Shown: in pieces, positions 7,402 through 15,033 of the stretch
How the letters are laid out: every line of letters starts with the position of its first letter
How positions within the stretch are numbered: the stretch's first letter is position 1
NCBI GenBank assembly: GCA_964651435.1
Contig: CAZYVU010000040.1
Coordinates: 1-27,267, forward strand
Reading direction: 5' to 3'
DNA: 27,267 nt
Origin: CAZYVU01 sp964651435
GTDB lineage: Bacteria > Desulfobacterota > Syntrophorhabdia > Syntrophorhabdales > CAYQXL01
Program-made: the position numbers and the translations under genes
Notes under the pieces: model-generated
Databases searched by the model: none
The model's input: the letters and a program-made list of their open reading frames with translations, nothing else
Told to the model about the DNA's origin: nothing

Positions 7402-8943
7402 ATGAAGAATAAGACAGCCTTGGTCGCTCTCATTCTTTTTGCCGTATCGGCGGCCCTTTACTCTTACCGCGTCTTTGTCCTTGGCTACCCGCCCCTGCCG
7501 GCGCCGCAGGTTAAGGCCTGGGACATCGGCTTTGTCCTCTATGTGAAGCCCGATAGGGCAAATGCTCCCCTCACCGTTCGTGCCTTCGTTCCCCGAAGCG
7601 GTGGCGACAAGGCCGTGGTGGACGAGCGTATAATCTCCGCCCCCCTGTCCATGGCCGTTTCGGACGGCCGTGAGGGGAGAACGGCCGCATGGACAGGGCT
7701 TGCCGACAGCCCGGAAGAGCACATCAGCTACCGGGCCACCGTGGTCATTCGTCAGCGGCCGGCTGAGACAAAGGACAACCCTGTGGCAGATCCGGCCCTC
7801 TCTGCCTCGCCGGCGCCCGAAATCGCAGAAAAGCTCGAGGCCATGGCAGCGCCGCTGAAGAGACTTGCACCGGCAGCGAGATTGCCTGCTGCGCTGCAGA
7901 CCTTTAAGTCCCAGTGGCCGCCCTCGCCGGCCCCCGTATCCGGTGCCGGTCCGCACCCTGAGAGCATGGCGAAAGGACGCAGCGACACGCTGGCCCTTGC
8001 GGCTTTTCTGCAATTGGTGGGCCTTCCCGCCAGGCCGGTGGAAGGGCTTCCGCTGCGCGAAGGGGTGACGGCGACGACGACACGGTGGGTGGAGGTGTGG
8101 ACAGGCAAGGCCTGGGAGGCCATCGACCCCGGTACGGCGGCAGCCTACCCCCCGGAGGAAGAACTTCTCGCCCTGGCCACGGGAGACGCACCGCTGCTCA
8201 CGGTGACGGGCGGCAGCCCGACAGAGGCGCAATGGAGCCTTGGCCGGCAGGTCGTATCCCCCTGGCGGCTACACCTTGAGCCCATTCTACACCAGGGGGG
8301 GCTCCTGGCCCGATGGTCCCTTTTCAGCCTCCCGGCGGAGTTTCAGGGCACCTTCCGTGTCCTGCTTCTCATCCCCATCGGCGCCCTCATGATCTCCATC
8401 CTGCGAAACATCGTCGGCTTTCCAACCTTCGGCATCTTCATGCCCGTACTCATGGCGCTCGCCTTCCGGGCTACCGGGGTCTTTTACGGTATTGCGATCT
8501 TTGCGGGCGTCGTGTTCGTAGGGTATGCAATTCGTCGCTCCATGAACCGTCTGCGGCTGCTGCTGGTTCCGCGCCTCGCCACCCTCCTTACCCTTGTGGT
8601 CTTCTGCTTTGCCCTGCTGGCCGTTATCGGCAGCAAGCTCGGGCTGAGAAGCATGATGGCCGTGGGGCTTCTGCCCTTCGTAATTTTGACGATGACCGTC
8701 GAGAGATTCTACGTCCTTATCGAAGAGTCGGGTGTCAAGCAGGCCCTTCTGACAGCGGCGGGCAGTGCGGCTGTGGCCATTCTCACCTACAAGGTATTGG
8801 AGATTGAACGTCTGCAGCTCCTTTTCTTCGTCTTTCCGGAGCTGCTTTTTGCCGTCGGTGCGTGCCAAATGCTTCTCGGAAGATATACGGGCTACCGGCT
8901 CTCCGAGTACATCCGGTTCCGCGCCTTGAGAAAGCCTTCCTGA
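7402..8943 (+). CDS. Inactive transglutaminase-like periplasmic domain fused to a 7TM module
   Basis: 513 residues from ATG 7402; a TTG at 7390 in the same frame overlaps the previous stop and is the alternative. Order: one N-terminal TM helix (residues 5-24); an extracytoplasmic region to about 310 with a transglutaminase-like part (ARPVEGLPLREG, TTTRWVEVWTGKAWEAIDP) in which no obvious Cys-His-Asp triad can be recognised; then about seven TM helices starting at FRVLLLIPIGALMISILRNIVG and ending at LLFAVGACQMLLGR. This arrangement matches the 'inactive transglutaminase with 7 TM' family. It is always found, as far as I know, beside an ATP-grasp amidoligase and a retropepsin-like protease, exactly as here. 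Role is not established; a membrane scaffold for peptide recognition is an inference. Confidence 0.85.
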   Translation: MKNKTALVALILFAVSAALYSYRVFVLGYPPLPAPQVKAWDIGFVLYVKPDRANAPLTVRAFVPRSGGDKAVVDERIISAPLSMAVSDGREGRTAAWTGLADSPEEHISYRATVVIRQRPAETKDNPVADPALSASPAPEIAEKLEAMAAPLKRLAPAARLPAALQTFKSQWPPSPAPVSGAGPHPESMAKGRSDTLALAAFLQLVGLPARPVEGLPLREGVTATTTRWVEVWTGKAWEAIDPGTAAAYPPEEELLALATGDAPLLTVTGGSPTEAQWSLGRQVVSPWRLHLEPILHQGGLLARWSLFSLPAEFQGTFRVLLLIPIGALMISILRNIVGFPTFGIFMPVLMALAFRATGVFYGIAIFAGVVFVGYAIRRSMNRLRLLLVPRLATLLTLVVFCFALLAVIGSKLGLRSMMAVGLLPFVILTMTVERFYVLIEESGVKQALLTAAGSAAVAILTYKVLEIERLQLLFFVFPELLFAVGACQMLLGRYTGYRLSEYIRFRALRKPS

Positions 8944-8945
8944 TC

Positions 8946-9896
8946 ATGCATGAATCGTGGCTCAGCCGATGGGGCATCATGGGCATCAACCGGCGAAACG
9001 CCGAGTACATCATGCGGCTCAACCCCCGGTCGCGGTTTCCCCTGGTAGACGACAAGGTGCTCACAAAGAACCTTGCGGCAACACAGGCGATAGCGACGCC
9101 ACCCCTCTTTAATATAATGCACCACCACGGCGAGGTCGCCACATTCCAGAGCATCGTTGAGGGACGGGAAGAGTTTGCCGTCAAGCCGGCAAGAGGGTCG
9201 GGCGGGGGCGGCATCATGCTCGTCTTCGGCCGCAAAGGGGACGGGTTTCTCAAGCAGAACGGCGAATTCATCTCCCGTGACGAGATGGCATATCACCTAT
9301 ACAGCATCCTGTCGGGCATTTATTCGCTCGAGGCCCTTGAAGACAAGGTCATTATCGAGGGGCTCATCCACCCTGATCCCGTCTTCGGCAAGATTACCTA
9401 TCACGGCGTGCCCGACATCCGTGTCATTGTCTACCGGGGCGTCCCTGCCATGGCCATGGTGCGTCTGCCCACAAAGGCGTCTGACGGAAAGGCCAACCTG
9501 CACCAGGGCGCCATCGGCGCCGGCCTCGACATAGCGTCGGGCGAGCTGGGCACGGCCGTCCACGGCAAGGCCATTGTAACCCACCATCCCGACACGGGAA
9601 ACGTCATTTCAGGGATCCGCGTTCCCCGATGGCGGGAGATTCTCGTCATTGCCGCGAAGGGATACGACATGACCGGCATGGGCTACATCGGCGTCGACCT
9701 CGTTATGGACAAGGAGAAGGGGCCTCTCCTCCTTGAGCTCAACGCGAGGCCGGGCATACAGATCCAACTGGCTAACAGGGCCGGCCTCTGGGCCAGGGCG
9801 AAAAGGATCGACGAGGCCCCCACAGAAGCCTTTGAAACTGCCGAGAAGCGGGCAGATTGGTCAATGGCGTCCTTCGGCACCGGCAGCGCGGCCTAA
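8946..9896 (+). CDS. RimK-related alpha-L-glutamate ligase-like protein (ATP-grasp)
   Basis: 316 residues from ATG 8946, two bases after the preceding stop. The longer frame from 8862 only adds residues overlapping the upstream gene. Early motifs RWGIMGINRRNAEYIMRLNPR and FPLVDDKVLTKNLAA define the RimK-related subfamily. VKPARGSGGGGIMLV is the ATP-grasp glycine-rich loop, DIRVIVYRGVPAMAMVRLPT the central beta region, and LLLELNARPGIQIQLAN the metal-binding ELNARPG motif. Family role: ATP-dependent formation of an amide or peptide bond, probably adding an amino acid such as glutamate to an unknown acceptor. The enzyme is cytoplasmic while its two partners face the membrane and periplasm. Last gene of the operon; it converges on the EF-hand gene 20 bases away. 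Confidence 0.88.
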   Translation: MHESWLSRWGIMGINRRNAEYIMRLNPRSRFPLVDDKVLTKNLAATQAIATPPLFNIMHHHGEVATFQSIVEGREEFAVKPARGSGGGGIMLVFGRKGDGFLKQNGEFISRDEMAYHLYSILSGIYSLEALEDKVIIEGLIHPDPVFGKITYHGVPDIRVIVYRGVPAMAMVRLPTKASDGKANLHQGAIGAGLDIASGELGTAVHGKAIVTHHPDTGNVISGIRVPRWREILVIAAKGYDMTGMGYIGVDLVMDKEKGPLLLELNARPGIQIQLANRAGLWARAKRIDEAPTEAFETAEKRADWSMASFGTGSAA

Positions 9897-9916
9897 ACGT
9901 ACCGGACGGACGCCCA

Positions 9917-10423
9917 TCAGCGGCCCGGCCAGAGGCTTTCAAACTCTCTCCGACTGAGGTATCCGTCCCCGTCACCATCGTGGTCCTTGAATTTTTGCAA
10001 GGTAAGATCGGGAACCACCGTGCTCAGCTCCACGGGGCTTATGCGGCCGTCGTTGTTCTCGTCGGCGTCGTCAAAGCTGTTTCCCTTCTGCCCCGACACA
10101 AGCCTGCGGACGCTGCCGCGGGCCGCCCTTGCCTGTGCTGCGGTGCCTCCGGTGGCCGCCTTGATCTTTGTTATCCGCAACCCACTGGCGGCGTAAGCCG
10201 CTGCCACCGTGTCACCCCGCGACACCTCTCCGAGCGTCTTGTATCCCTTGAGCTGAACGATCTTTGCGTCAAAAGTGATGACCTGCTTGCCGCTCCTGAC
10301 ACCGACGGTCCTCGAAGCCAGGCTGACCGCCTGAACAACGCCGGTCACGCCCGCCGCCCCCGCCGGTCCCGATCCGAGAAAAGCGATGGCGCAAAGCATC
10401 ACCGCAACAGCTGACCATTTCAT
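9917..10423 (-). CDS. Exported EF-hand calcium-binding protein
   Basis: 168 residues with a signal peptide (MKWSAVAVMLCAIAFLGSG, cut near AGAA). The middle is a small beta domain (GVTGVVQAVSLASRTVGVRSGKQ). The C-terminus has two canonical EF-hand loops: DENNDGRISPVE and DGDGDGYLSRRE, each with Asp/Asn at positions 1, 3 and 5, Gly at 6 and Glu at 12. Calcium binding outside the cytoplasm is therefore likely. The start has GGAGAGG upstream and overlaps the preceding radical SAM stop as ATGA (10420-10423), which implies translational coupling. What it does in this operon is unknown. Confidence 0.85.
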   Translation of the reverse strand: MKWSAVAVMLCAIAFLGSGPAGAAGVTGVVQAVSLASRTVGVRSGKQVITFDAKIVQLKGYKTLGEVSRGDTVAAAYAASGLRITKIKAATGGTAAQARAARGSVRRLVSGQKGNSFDDADENNDGRISPVELSTVVPDLTLQKFKDHDGDGDGYLSRREFESLWPGR

Positions 10424-11817
10424 ATATCCTCTCCTTCCGTGTATGCTCCGTTTTGGAGGTTGAGGGCCCGCACGCGGGCCTTGATGCTGCTCAGGTGCTC
10501 CTCCGTAAACCCTTTCCAGGCAAAGGGAAAAAGCGCGTTGTTCTGATAGAGCGGTTCGTCCTCAATAGGGTAACGGGCGGCACCCTTAAACCGCTCAAAA
10601 AACTCCGTATGGGGAATGGGGGTATACTCTGCCAGGCCGACCATAACCCCCAGGTCGGCGGCGTAGTCTACGGCCGAGCGCACATCCTGCCATCGCTGAA
10701 ACGGAAGGCCCGAAAGGATGTAGGCATGGACGGCCGAGCCTGGGAACCCGGCTGCGGCAAGCCAGGAAAGGGCCTTTTCGAAATCCCTTGTCGTCACCTT
10801 GCCGCCCAGGGCCCGCTGAAGCTCCTCGTCGGCTGTTTCGAGGCCGAAGCGCACTTCTTGAAAGCCTGCCTCCATGAGGAGGGAAGCCAGCTCTTCATCC
10901 ATGAGGGCGGCGTTGACGGCATTGGGGTTATAGATCTCGAGGGGAATGTCGAGGGCGGCCACCTCCCGGAGCAGAGGCTTGGCAAACCTATCCTTGCCGG
11001 CCAGAAAGCTGTCGTCGTAGAGGACGAATCTGGAGACACCTTGGCCGTGCCAGTAGAGGATTTCATCGATCACCCTTGACGGGGACTTCCTCGCCATCCG
11101 GGGGTGCATGTAGGAGGTGGCGCAGTAGGGGCACCGAAAGGGGCACCCAAAGGACGTGAGGAGCGGGATAAACGGGATGTCCCTTGAAAGATCGAAGCAG
11201 GGATAGGGCGTCGCGTCCATATCGTAGATTAGCGGCCTGCAGGAGATGGAGCGGCCGGAAAAGGCCTCGACAAAGCGGTAGAAGCGCTCCATGTCGCGAT
11301 GCGCAACGATCAGGTCGGCCCGGCGGAGGGCCCGGGAGGCATGTTCGGGGCAAAGTGATGGGTAGAGCCCGCCGACAACGATCCTTGCCGCAGGGAAAAG
11401 GCGCCTTGCCGTGCCCACCGCCTCTTGTGCGCCGTTATACCAATAGGTCATGCCCGTGCCGACGAGGACGAGGTCGGGTTCCGGTGCGCCCAGAAGCCTC
11501 TCCTCCAGGTCCCCCTGCGGCAGTCCGTATCGGCGGTAGGGCTTCCCGACGTCCTTCAGGGCCTCGGGCTTCTCCACCTTCTTCTTTGCGAACGGACCCC
11601 TGCCGTCGCGGCGGCGCCTTGCTGCCGGCACCTCCATGCAATCGACAAGGTGCACCTCGAACCCGTTCTCCCTCAGTATGGCCCCCATCGTAAGGAGGCC
11701 CAACGGGGCTGACCAGAAATTGTAGGCAGCGAAATCGTAGATGTGGGGATTGATAAGGAGGGCCCGCAATTGTTTCACGTGAAACAACGGCCCCCGGCTG
11801 CCCGCATTGCCCCGCAA
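10420..11817 (-). CDS. B12-binding radical SAM protein
   Basis: 465 residues if read from the TTG at 11817, directly after the rhomboid stop. The N-terminal part up to about residue 190 is a B12-binding-like Rossmann domain (LLINPHIYDFAAYNFW, PLGLLTMGAILRENGFEVHLVD, ADLIVAHRD). The radical SAM core follows with SFGCPFRCPYCATSY, giving Cys225, Cys229 and Cys232 for the 4Fe-4S cluster, then VRFGLETADEELQ and VHAYILSGLP. Family: methyltransferases, cyclases and rearranging enzymes; the substrate here is unknown. The start is unclear because homologues usually begin about two residues before LLINP. GTG at 11778 (inside a parS site) and TTG at 11769 are alternatives, and none has a good ribosome-binding site. 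The 3' end overlaps the EF-hand gene by four bases. Confidence 0.85.
   Translation of the reverse strand: MRGNAGSRGPLFHVKQLRALLINPHIYDFAAYNFWSAPLGLLTMGAILRENGFEVHLVDCMEVPAARRRRDGRGPFAKKKVEKPEALKDVGKPYRRYGLPQGDLEERLLGAPEPDLVLVGTGMTYWYNGAQEAVGTARRLFPAARIVVGGLYPSLCPEHASRALRRADLIVAHRDMERFYRFVEAFSGRSISCRPLIYDMDATPYPCFDLSRDIPFIPLLTSFGCPFRCPYCATSYMHPRMARKSPSRVIDEILYWHGQGVSRFVLYDDSFLAGKDRFAKPLLREVAALDIPLEIYNPNAVNAALMDEELASLLMEAGFQEVRFGLETADEELQRALGGKVTTRDFEKALSWLAAAGFPGSAVHAYILSGLPFQRWQDVRSAVDYAADLGVMVGLAEYTPIPHTEFFERFKGAARYPIEDEPLYQNNALFPFAWKGFTEEHLSSIKARVRALNLQNGAYTEGEDI
11771..11786. other. parS: parS centromere site (ParB binding), copy 1
   Basis: TGTTTCACGTGAAACA is an exact match to the universal chromosomal parS 16-mer. 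Read on the minus strand it encodes FHVKQ in the first codons of the radical SAM frame. Established knowledge: ParB-CTP clamps load at this sequence, usually within the origin-proximal part of the chromosome. A perfect 16-bp match is not expected by chance in a 27-kb window, and a second copy is present. Confidence 0.93.
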
Positions 11818-12501
11818 TCAGTCTGCCCTGGCCGGTGCGACGCGGCGACGGGCCTTGCGGCGAAAAAGCTTGATCGTAACAAGGCCGAAGACAAACCCGC
11901 CGATGTGGGCATACCATGCAACGCCGTCCGTCTGCGAGTAAAGCACCTGCATAAGGAACCAGATGGTCAGCAGGACCATCGCAGGAAGCTGGACGACTTT
12001 CACAAAAATGATGATGAATATGAGCGTCGACACGCGGGCATAGGGAAAAAGAACGAGATAGGCCCCCAGCACGGCGGACACGGCCCCGCTTGCCCCGATC
12101 ATGGGGATCTCCGATGACGGGTCATAGAGAAGCTGGAATGCGGCCGCAACGACGCCGCCCAGGAGGTAGAAGAGGAGGAACCGGCCGTGCCCCATGGCAT
12201 CTTCGATGTTGTTACCGAATATCCAAAGATAGAGCATATTCCCGCCGAGATGGAGAAATCCGCCGTGCAGAAACATGGACGTGATAACCGTCATGGCATT
12301 ATAGGGCAGGAGGTCCGGGCGCGCGGCCAGGGCAACGGCAAACTCCTTCGGCACGAGGCCGAAGGTCCTGTATATCATCTCCGCCTCGGCCGCAGGCATG
12401 AGAAGCCGCTGCCAGAGAAAGAGGAGTATGTTTACAACCATAAGGCATACTGTTATAATGGGGAACGTTCGCGTTGGTACATTATCTTTGAGCGGTATCA
12501 T
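11818..12501 (-). CDS. Rhomboid family intramembrane serine protease
   Basis: 227 residues from ATG 12501, which gives MIPLKDNVPTRTFPIIT, a common rhomboid opening. A GTG six codons upstream is possible. About six TM helices. Motifs: MFLHGGFLHLGGNMLYLW (His79, His84, Asn88); EDAMGHGRFLLFYLLGG; GASGAVSAVLGAYL with catalytic Ser138; and WYAHIGGFVFG with catalytic His199. Role: cleaves TM segments of membrane proteins within the inner membrane. Substrates unknown. First gene of the rhomboid, radical SAM, EF-hand operon, with zero bases between its stop and the next open frame. Its 5' coding part contains a promoter for the divergent galT-like gene. Confidence 0.92.
   Translation of the reverse strand: MIPLKDNVPTRTFPIITVCLMVVNILLFLWQRLLMPAAEAEMIYRTFGLVPKEFAVALAARPDLLPYNAMTVITSMFLHGGFLHLGGNMLYLWIFGNNIEDAMGHGRFLLFYLLGGVVAAAFQLLYDPSSEIPMIGASGAVSAVLGAYLVLFPYARVSTLIFIIIFVKVVQLPAMVLLTIWFLMQVLYSQTDGVAWYAHIGGFVFGLVTIKLFRRKARRRVAPARAD
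12431..12459 (+). promoter_or_regulatory. Sigma70 promoter for the galT-like/glgA/kinase operon
   Basis: TTTACA (12431-12436), a 17-base spacer and a perfect TATAAT (12454-12459). This is a strong consensus fit, reading plus-strand. Transcription would start near 12466 and leave a leader of about 95 bases before ATG 12562. The whole promoter sits inside the rhomboid coding sequence on the other strand, so the two 5' transcripts overlap head to head. Confidence 0.7.
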
Positions 12502-12561
12502 GCGTTTAATTCTTACCACGCGTTCTAAACCATGTCAAAACCTTGACGTACGGAGCTTCAC

Positions 12562-13563
12562 ATGCCTGAGCTAAGAAAAGATCCCATTATAGACCGCTGG
12601 GTGATCATATCTACGGAGAGGGGCAAGCGACCGGTCTTCATCTCGGAAGAAAAGGGTCCATCAAAGGCTTCGGTTTGCCCCCTCTGCCCGGGCAACGAAG
12701 CGATGACGCCTTCCGAGGTCTACGCCCTTCGGCCCCACGGGTCACCGGCCAACAGCAGAAACTGGACCCTTCGGGTCGTGCCCAACAAGTTCCCGGCCCT
12801 GAGGATTGAGGGTTCCTTGGATAAACAGGGCCTCGGCCTCTACGACAGGATGAACGGCGTCGGGGCCCACGAGGTCATTATCGAGACCCCCCATCACGAC
12901 GAGGCCCTTTCCACCATGAGCGTTCACGGCATCCAGGCGGTGCTCCAGGCGTACCGGGAGCGGATCCTCGATCTCGAGAAAGACAAGCGCTTCCGGTTTG
13001 TCATGGTTTTCAAGAACCAGGGTTCCGTGGCGGGGGCGTCTATCGACCACTCGCACTCGCAGCTCATCGCCCTTCCCATCGTTCCCCGCAGGGTGTCGGA
13101 GGAGATCAACGGCGGCCTGGCCTTCTACAAATACAAGGAGCGCTGCATTTTTTGCGACATCATCGCCCAGGAGAAGTATGAAAACGTGAGGGTTGTCTTC
13201 GAAAACGATGCCTGCATCGTCCTTTCCCCCTACGCCTCACGGTTCCCCTTCGAGACCTGGCTCCTGCCGAAAACGCATGAGTCTTCCTTTGCCTCCGAAA
13301 GACGGGCGGATCAGTACTGGTCGGTGGCGGAGGCCCTTTCGGTGGTGCTCAAGCGCTACAACTCGGTGTTGAACTCTCCTCCTTACAACTACATGGTTCA
13401 CACCGCACCGTTCGGCAACGGGGAAATCCCTCATTACCACTGGCATATCGAGATTATTCCAAGGTTGACGAAGATGGCAGGATTTGAGTGGGGAACAGGC
13501 TTTTACATCAACCCTACGCCCCCCGAGGAGGCCACGACCTTTCTTCGGGAAGCGGGGATTTAG
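12562..13563 (+). CDS. galT: GalT-like HIT-superfamily nucleotidyltransferase (hexose-1-phosphate uridylyl- or adenylyltransferase)
   Basis: 333 residues with a Shine-Dalgarno ACGGAG before the ATG. N-terminal half: DPIIDRWVIIST, a CPLC zinc pair (39/42), then ASIDHSHSQ with the HxHxQ active site at 163-167. C-terminal half: CIFC (195/198), RFPFETWLLPK and HYHWHIEIIPR. Length matches GalT. Classic GalT has HPHGQ, whereas this protein has HSHSQ, the form I recall from the plant GalT-like enzyme shown to be ADP-glucose phosphorylase. The next gene is glycogen synthase, which uses ADP-glucose, so a role in ADP-glucose turnover is plausible. The product name galT is therefore a family name, not a proven activity. 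It is 12 bases from glgA. Confidence 0.88.
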   Translation: MPELRKDPIIDRWVIISTERGKRPVFISEEKGPSKASVCPLCPGNEAMTPSEVYALRPHGSPANSRNWTLRVVPNKFPALRIEGSLDKQGLGLYDRMNGVGAHEVIIETPHHDEALSTMSVHGIQAVLQAYRERILDLEKDKRFRFVMVFKNQGSVAGASIDHSHSQLIALPIVPRRVSEEINGGLAFYKYKERCIFCDIIAQEKYENVRVVFENDACIVLSPYASRFPFETWLLPKTHESSFASERRADQYWSVAEALSVVLKRYNSVLNSPPYNYMVHTAPFGNGEIPHYHWHIEIIPRLTKMAGFEWGTGFYINPTPPEEATTFLREAGI

Positions 13564-13575
13564 AGGAGCGGACCC

Positions 13576-15033
13576 GTGAAAGTTCTCATTGCATCGCCGG
13601 AAGTTTTTCCTTTCGTAAAGACGGGCGGCCTTGCCGACGTGTCGGGGTCTTTGCCGAAGGCCCTCAACAAGCTTGGCGTGGAAACCAGGATCATCCTTCC
13701 CAAGCACAAGATGATCGATGAGGCGGTTTTCCCGATGAAGTATCGGAACCTCAAGTTTTCCGCGCAGGTGTCGCAGTCCATCGTGGAGGCGGAAATCGTC
13801 GAGAGCGGGTACGACGGCGTGACGGCCTACCTGGTCGAGAAAGACGACTACTTCTACCGCGACTACCTCTACAGCACCCCGGACGGCGACTACCTCGACA
13901 ACGCGGAGCGGTTCAGCTTTTTCGCCAAGGCCATCATCGAGGCCATCAAAACGACGGGGTTCGTGCCTGACGTGCTCCACTGCAACGACTGGGAGACGGC
14001 CCTTGCGCCGGTCTTCCTGCGCACCCTATACAAGGACGACCCGGTGGTGGGCGATATGGCCACGGCCCTCACCATTCACAACCTGGGCTACCAGGGCATC
14101 TTCTGGCATCTGGACATGCATCTCCTCAACATCGGATGGGAGTTTTTTACCCCCGACTTCCTGGAGTTCTTTGGAAAGATCAATTTTCTCAAGGGCGGAA
14201 TCGTCTTCTCCGACGTCATAAACACCGTGAGCAGGAAGTACAGCGAAGAGATACAGACCCCCGAGTTCGGCCACGGACTTGACGGGGTCTTGCGGTCACG
14301 GAAGGCCGACCTGTATGGCATTGTCAACGGCATAGATTACGACGATTGGGATCCGGCCAAGGATACCCTGTTGCCGGCCAACTATGGCCCAACAAGCCTG
14401 GACGGAAAGAAGGCGTGCAAAGTCGCCCTGCAACAGGCCTTCGGTCTTCCGGCCGACCCCGGCGCCCCGCTTATGGGCACCATATCCCGGCTGGCCGACC
14501 AGAAGGGCTTTGACCTCATCGCCGAAGGCCTCGAGGCAATGGTCGCCACGGGGGCACAGTACGTCGTCCTGGGCACGGGGGAGCGAAGGTATCACGACAT
14601 CCTGACGAGCTTATCCAAGAAGTTTCCCAAATCTTTCTCCTGCAAGATCGCCTTCGACAACCGGCTCGCGCACCTCATCGAGGCCGGCGCCGACATCTTT
14701 CTTATGCCCTCTCAGTACGAGCCCTGCGGGCTGAACCAGCTTTACAGCCTCAAGTATGGCACTGTCCCCGTCGTTCGCGCCGTGGGCGGCCTCGACGACA
14801 CCATCGTCGACTACGGCGAAGACGGGGCTTCGGGAACGGGCTTCAAGTTCGACGAGTACACGGTGGAGGCCTTTCTGGAAGCCATCGGCCGGGCCCTCGA
14901 CGCCTATAAGGATACCCCTTCCTGGCAGGCCCTCATGCGTCGGTGCATGGCAGCCGATTTTTCCTGGGAGCGCTCCGCACTGCAGTACATAGACCTTTAC
15001 GAAAACGCACTGCGCAAACATGAACGCCGTTGA
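13576..15033 (+). CDS. glgA: Glycogen synthase (ADP-glucose)
   Basis: 485 residues starting at GTG 13576, preceded by AGGAG. GT5 family features: SPEVFPFVKTGGLADV with the KTGGL nucleotide-sugar motif at 15-19; HCNDWETAL and TIHNLGYQG in the N-terminal Rossmann domain; KADLYGIVNGIDYDDWDP; ISRLADQKGFDLI; and PSQYEPCGLNQLYSLKYGTVPVVRAVGGLDDTI in the C-terminal acceptor/nucleotide region. Role: extends alpha-1,4-glucan from ADP-glucose in the cytoplasm. Length is standard. Its last 14 bases overlap the start of the sensor kinase gene, implying coupled translation and linking glycogen synthesis with the two-component pair. Confidence 0.95.
   Translation: MKVLIASPEVFPFVKTGGLADVSGSLPKALNKLGVETRIILPKHKMIDEAVFPMKYRNLKFSAQVSQSIVEAEIVESGYDGVTAYLVEKDDYFYRDYLYSTPDGDYLDNAERFSFFAKAIIEAIKTTGFVPDVLHCNDWETALAPVFLRTLYKDDPVVGDMATALTIHNLGYQGIFWHLDMHLLNIGWEFFTPDFLEFFGKINFLKGGIVFSDVINTVSRKYSEEIQTPEFGHGLDGVLRSRKADLYGIVNGIDYDDWDPAKDTLLPANYGPTSLDGKKACKVALQQAFGLPADPGAPLMGTISRLADQKGFDLIAEGLEAMVATGAQYVVLGTGERRYHDILTSLSKKFPKSFSCKIAFDNRLAHLIEAGADIFLMPSQYEPCGLNQLYSLKYGTVPVVRAVGGLDDTIVDYGEDGASGTGFKFDEYTVEAFLEAIGRALDAYKDTPSWQALMRRCMAADFSWERSALQYIDLYENALRKHERR

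Noticed and set aside
6883..8232. A 449-codon minus-strand frame opposite the protease and transglutaminase-like genes
   Set aside because: Low-complexity Arg/Gly composition, no motif and no ribosome-binding site; the plus-strand genes have clear family motifs.
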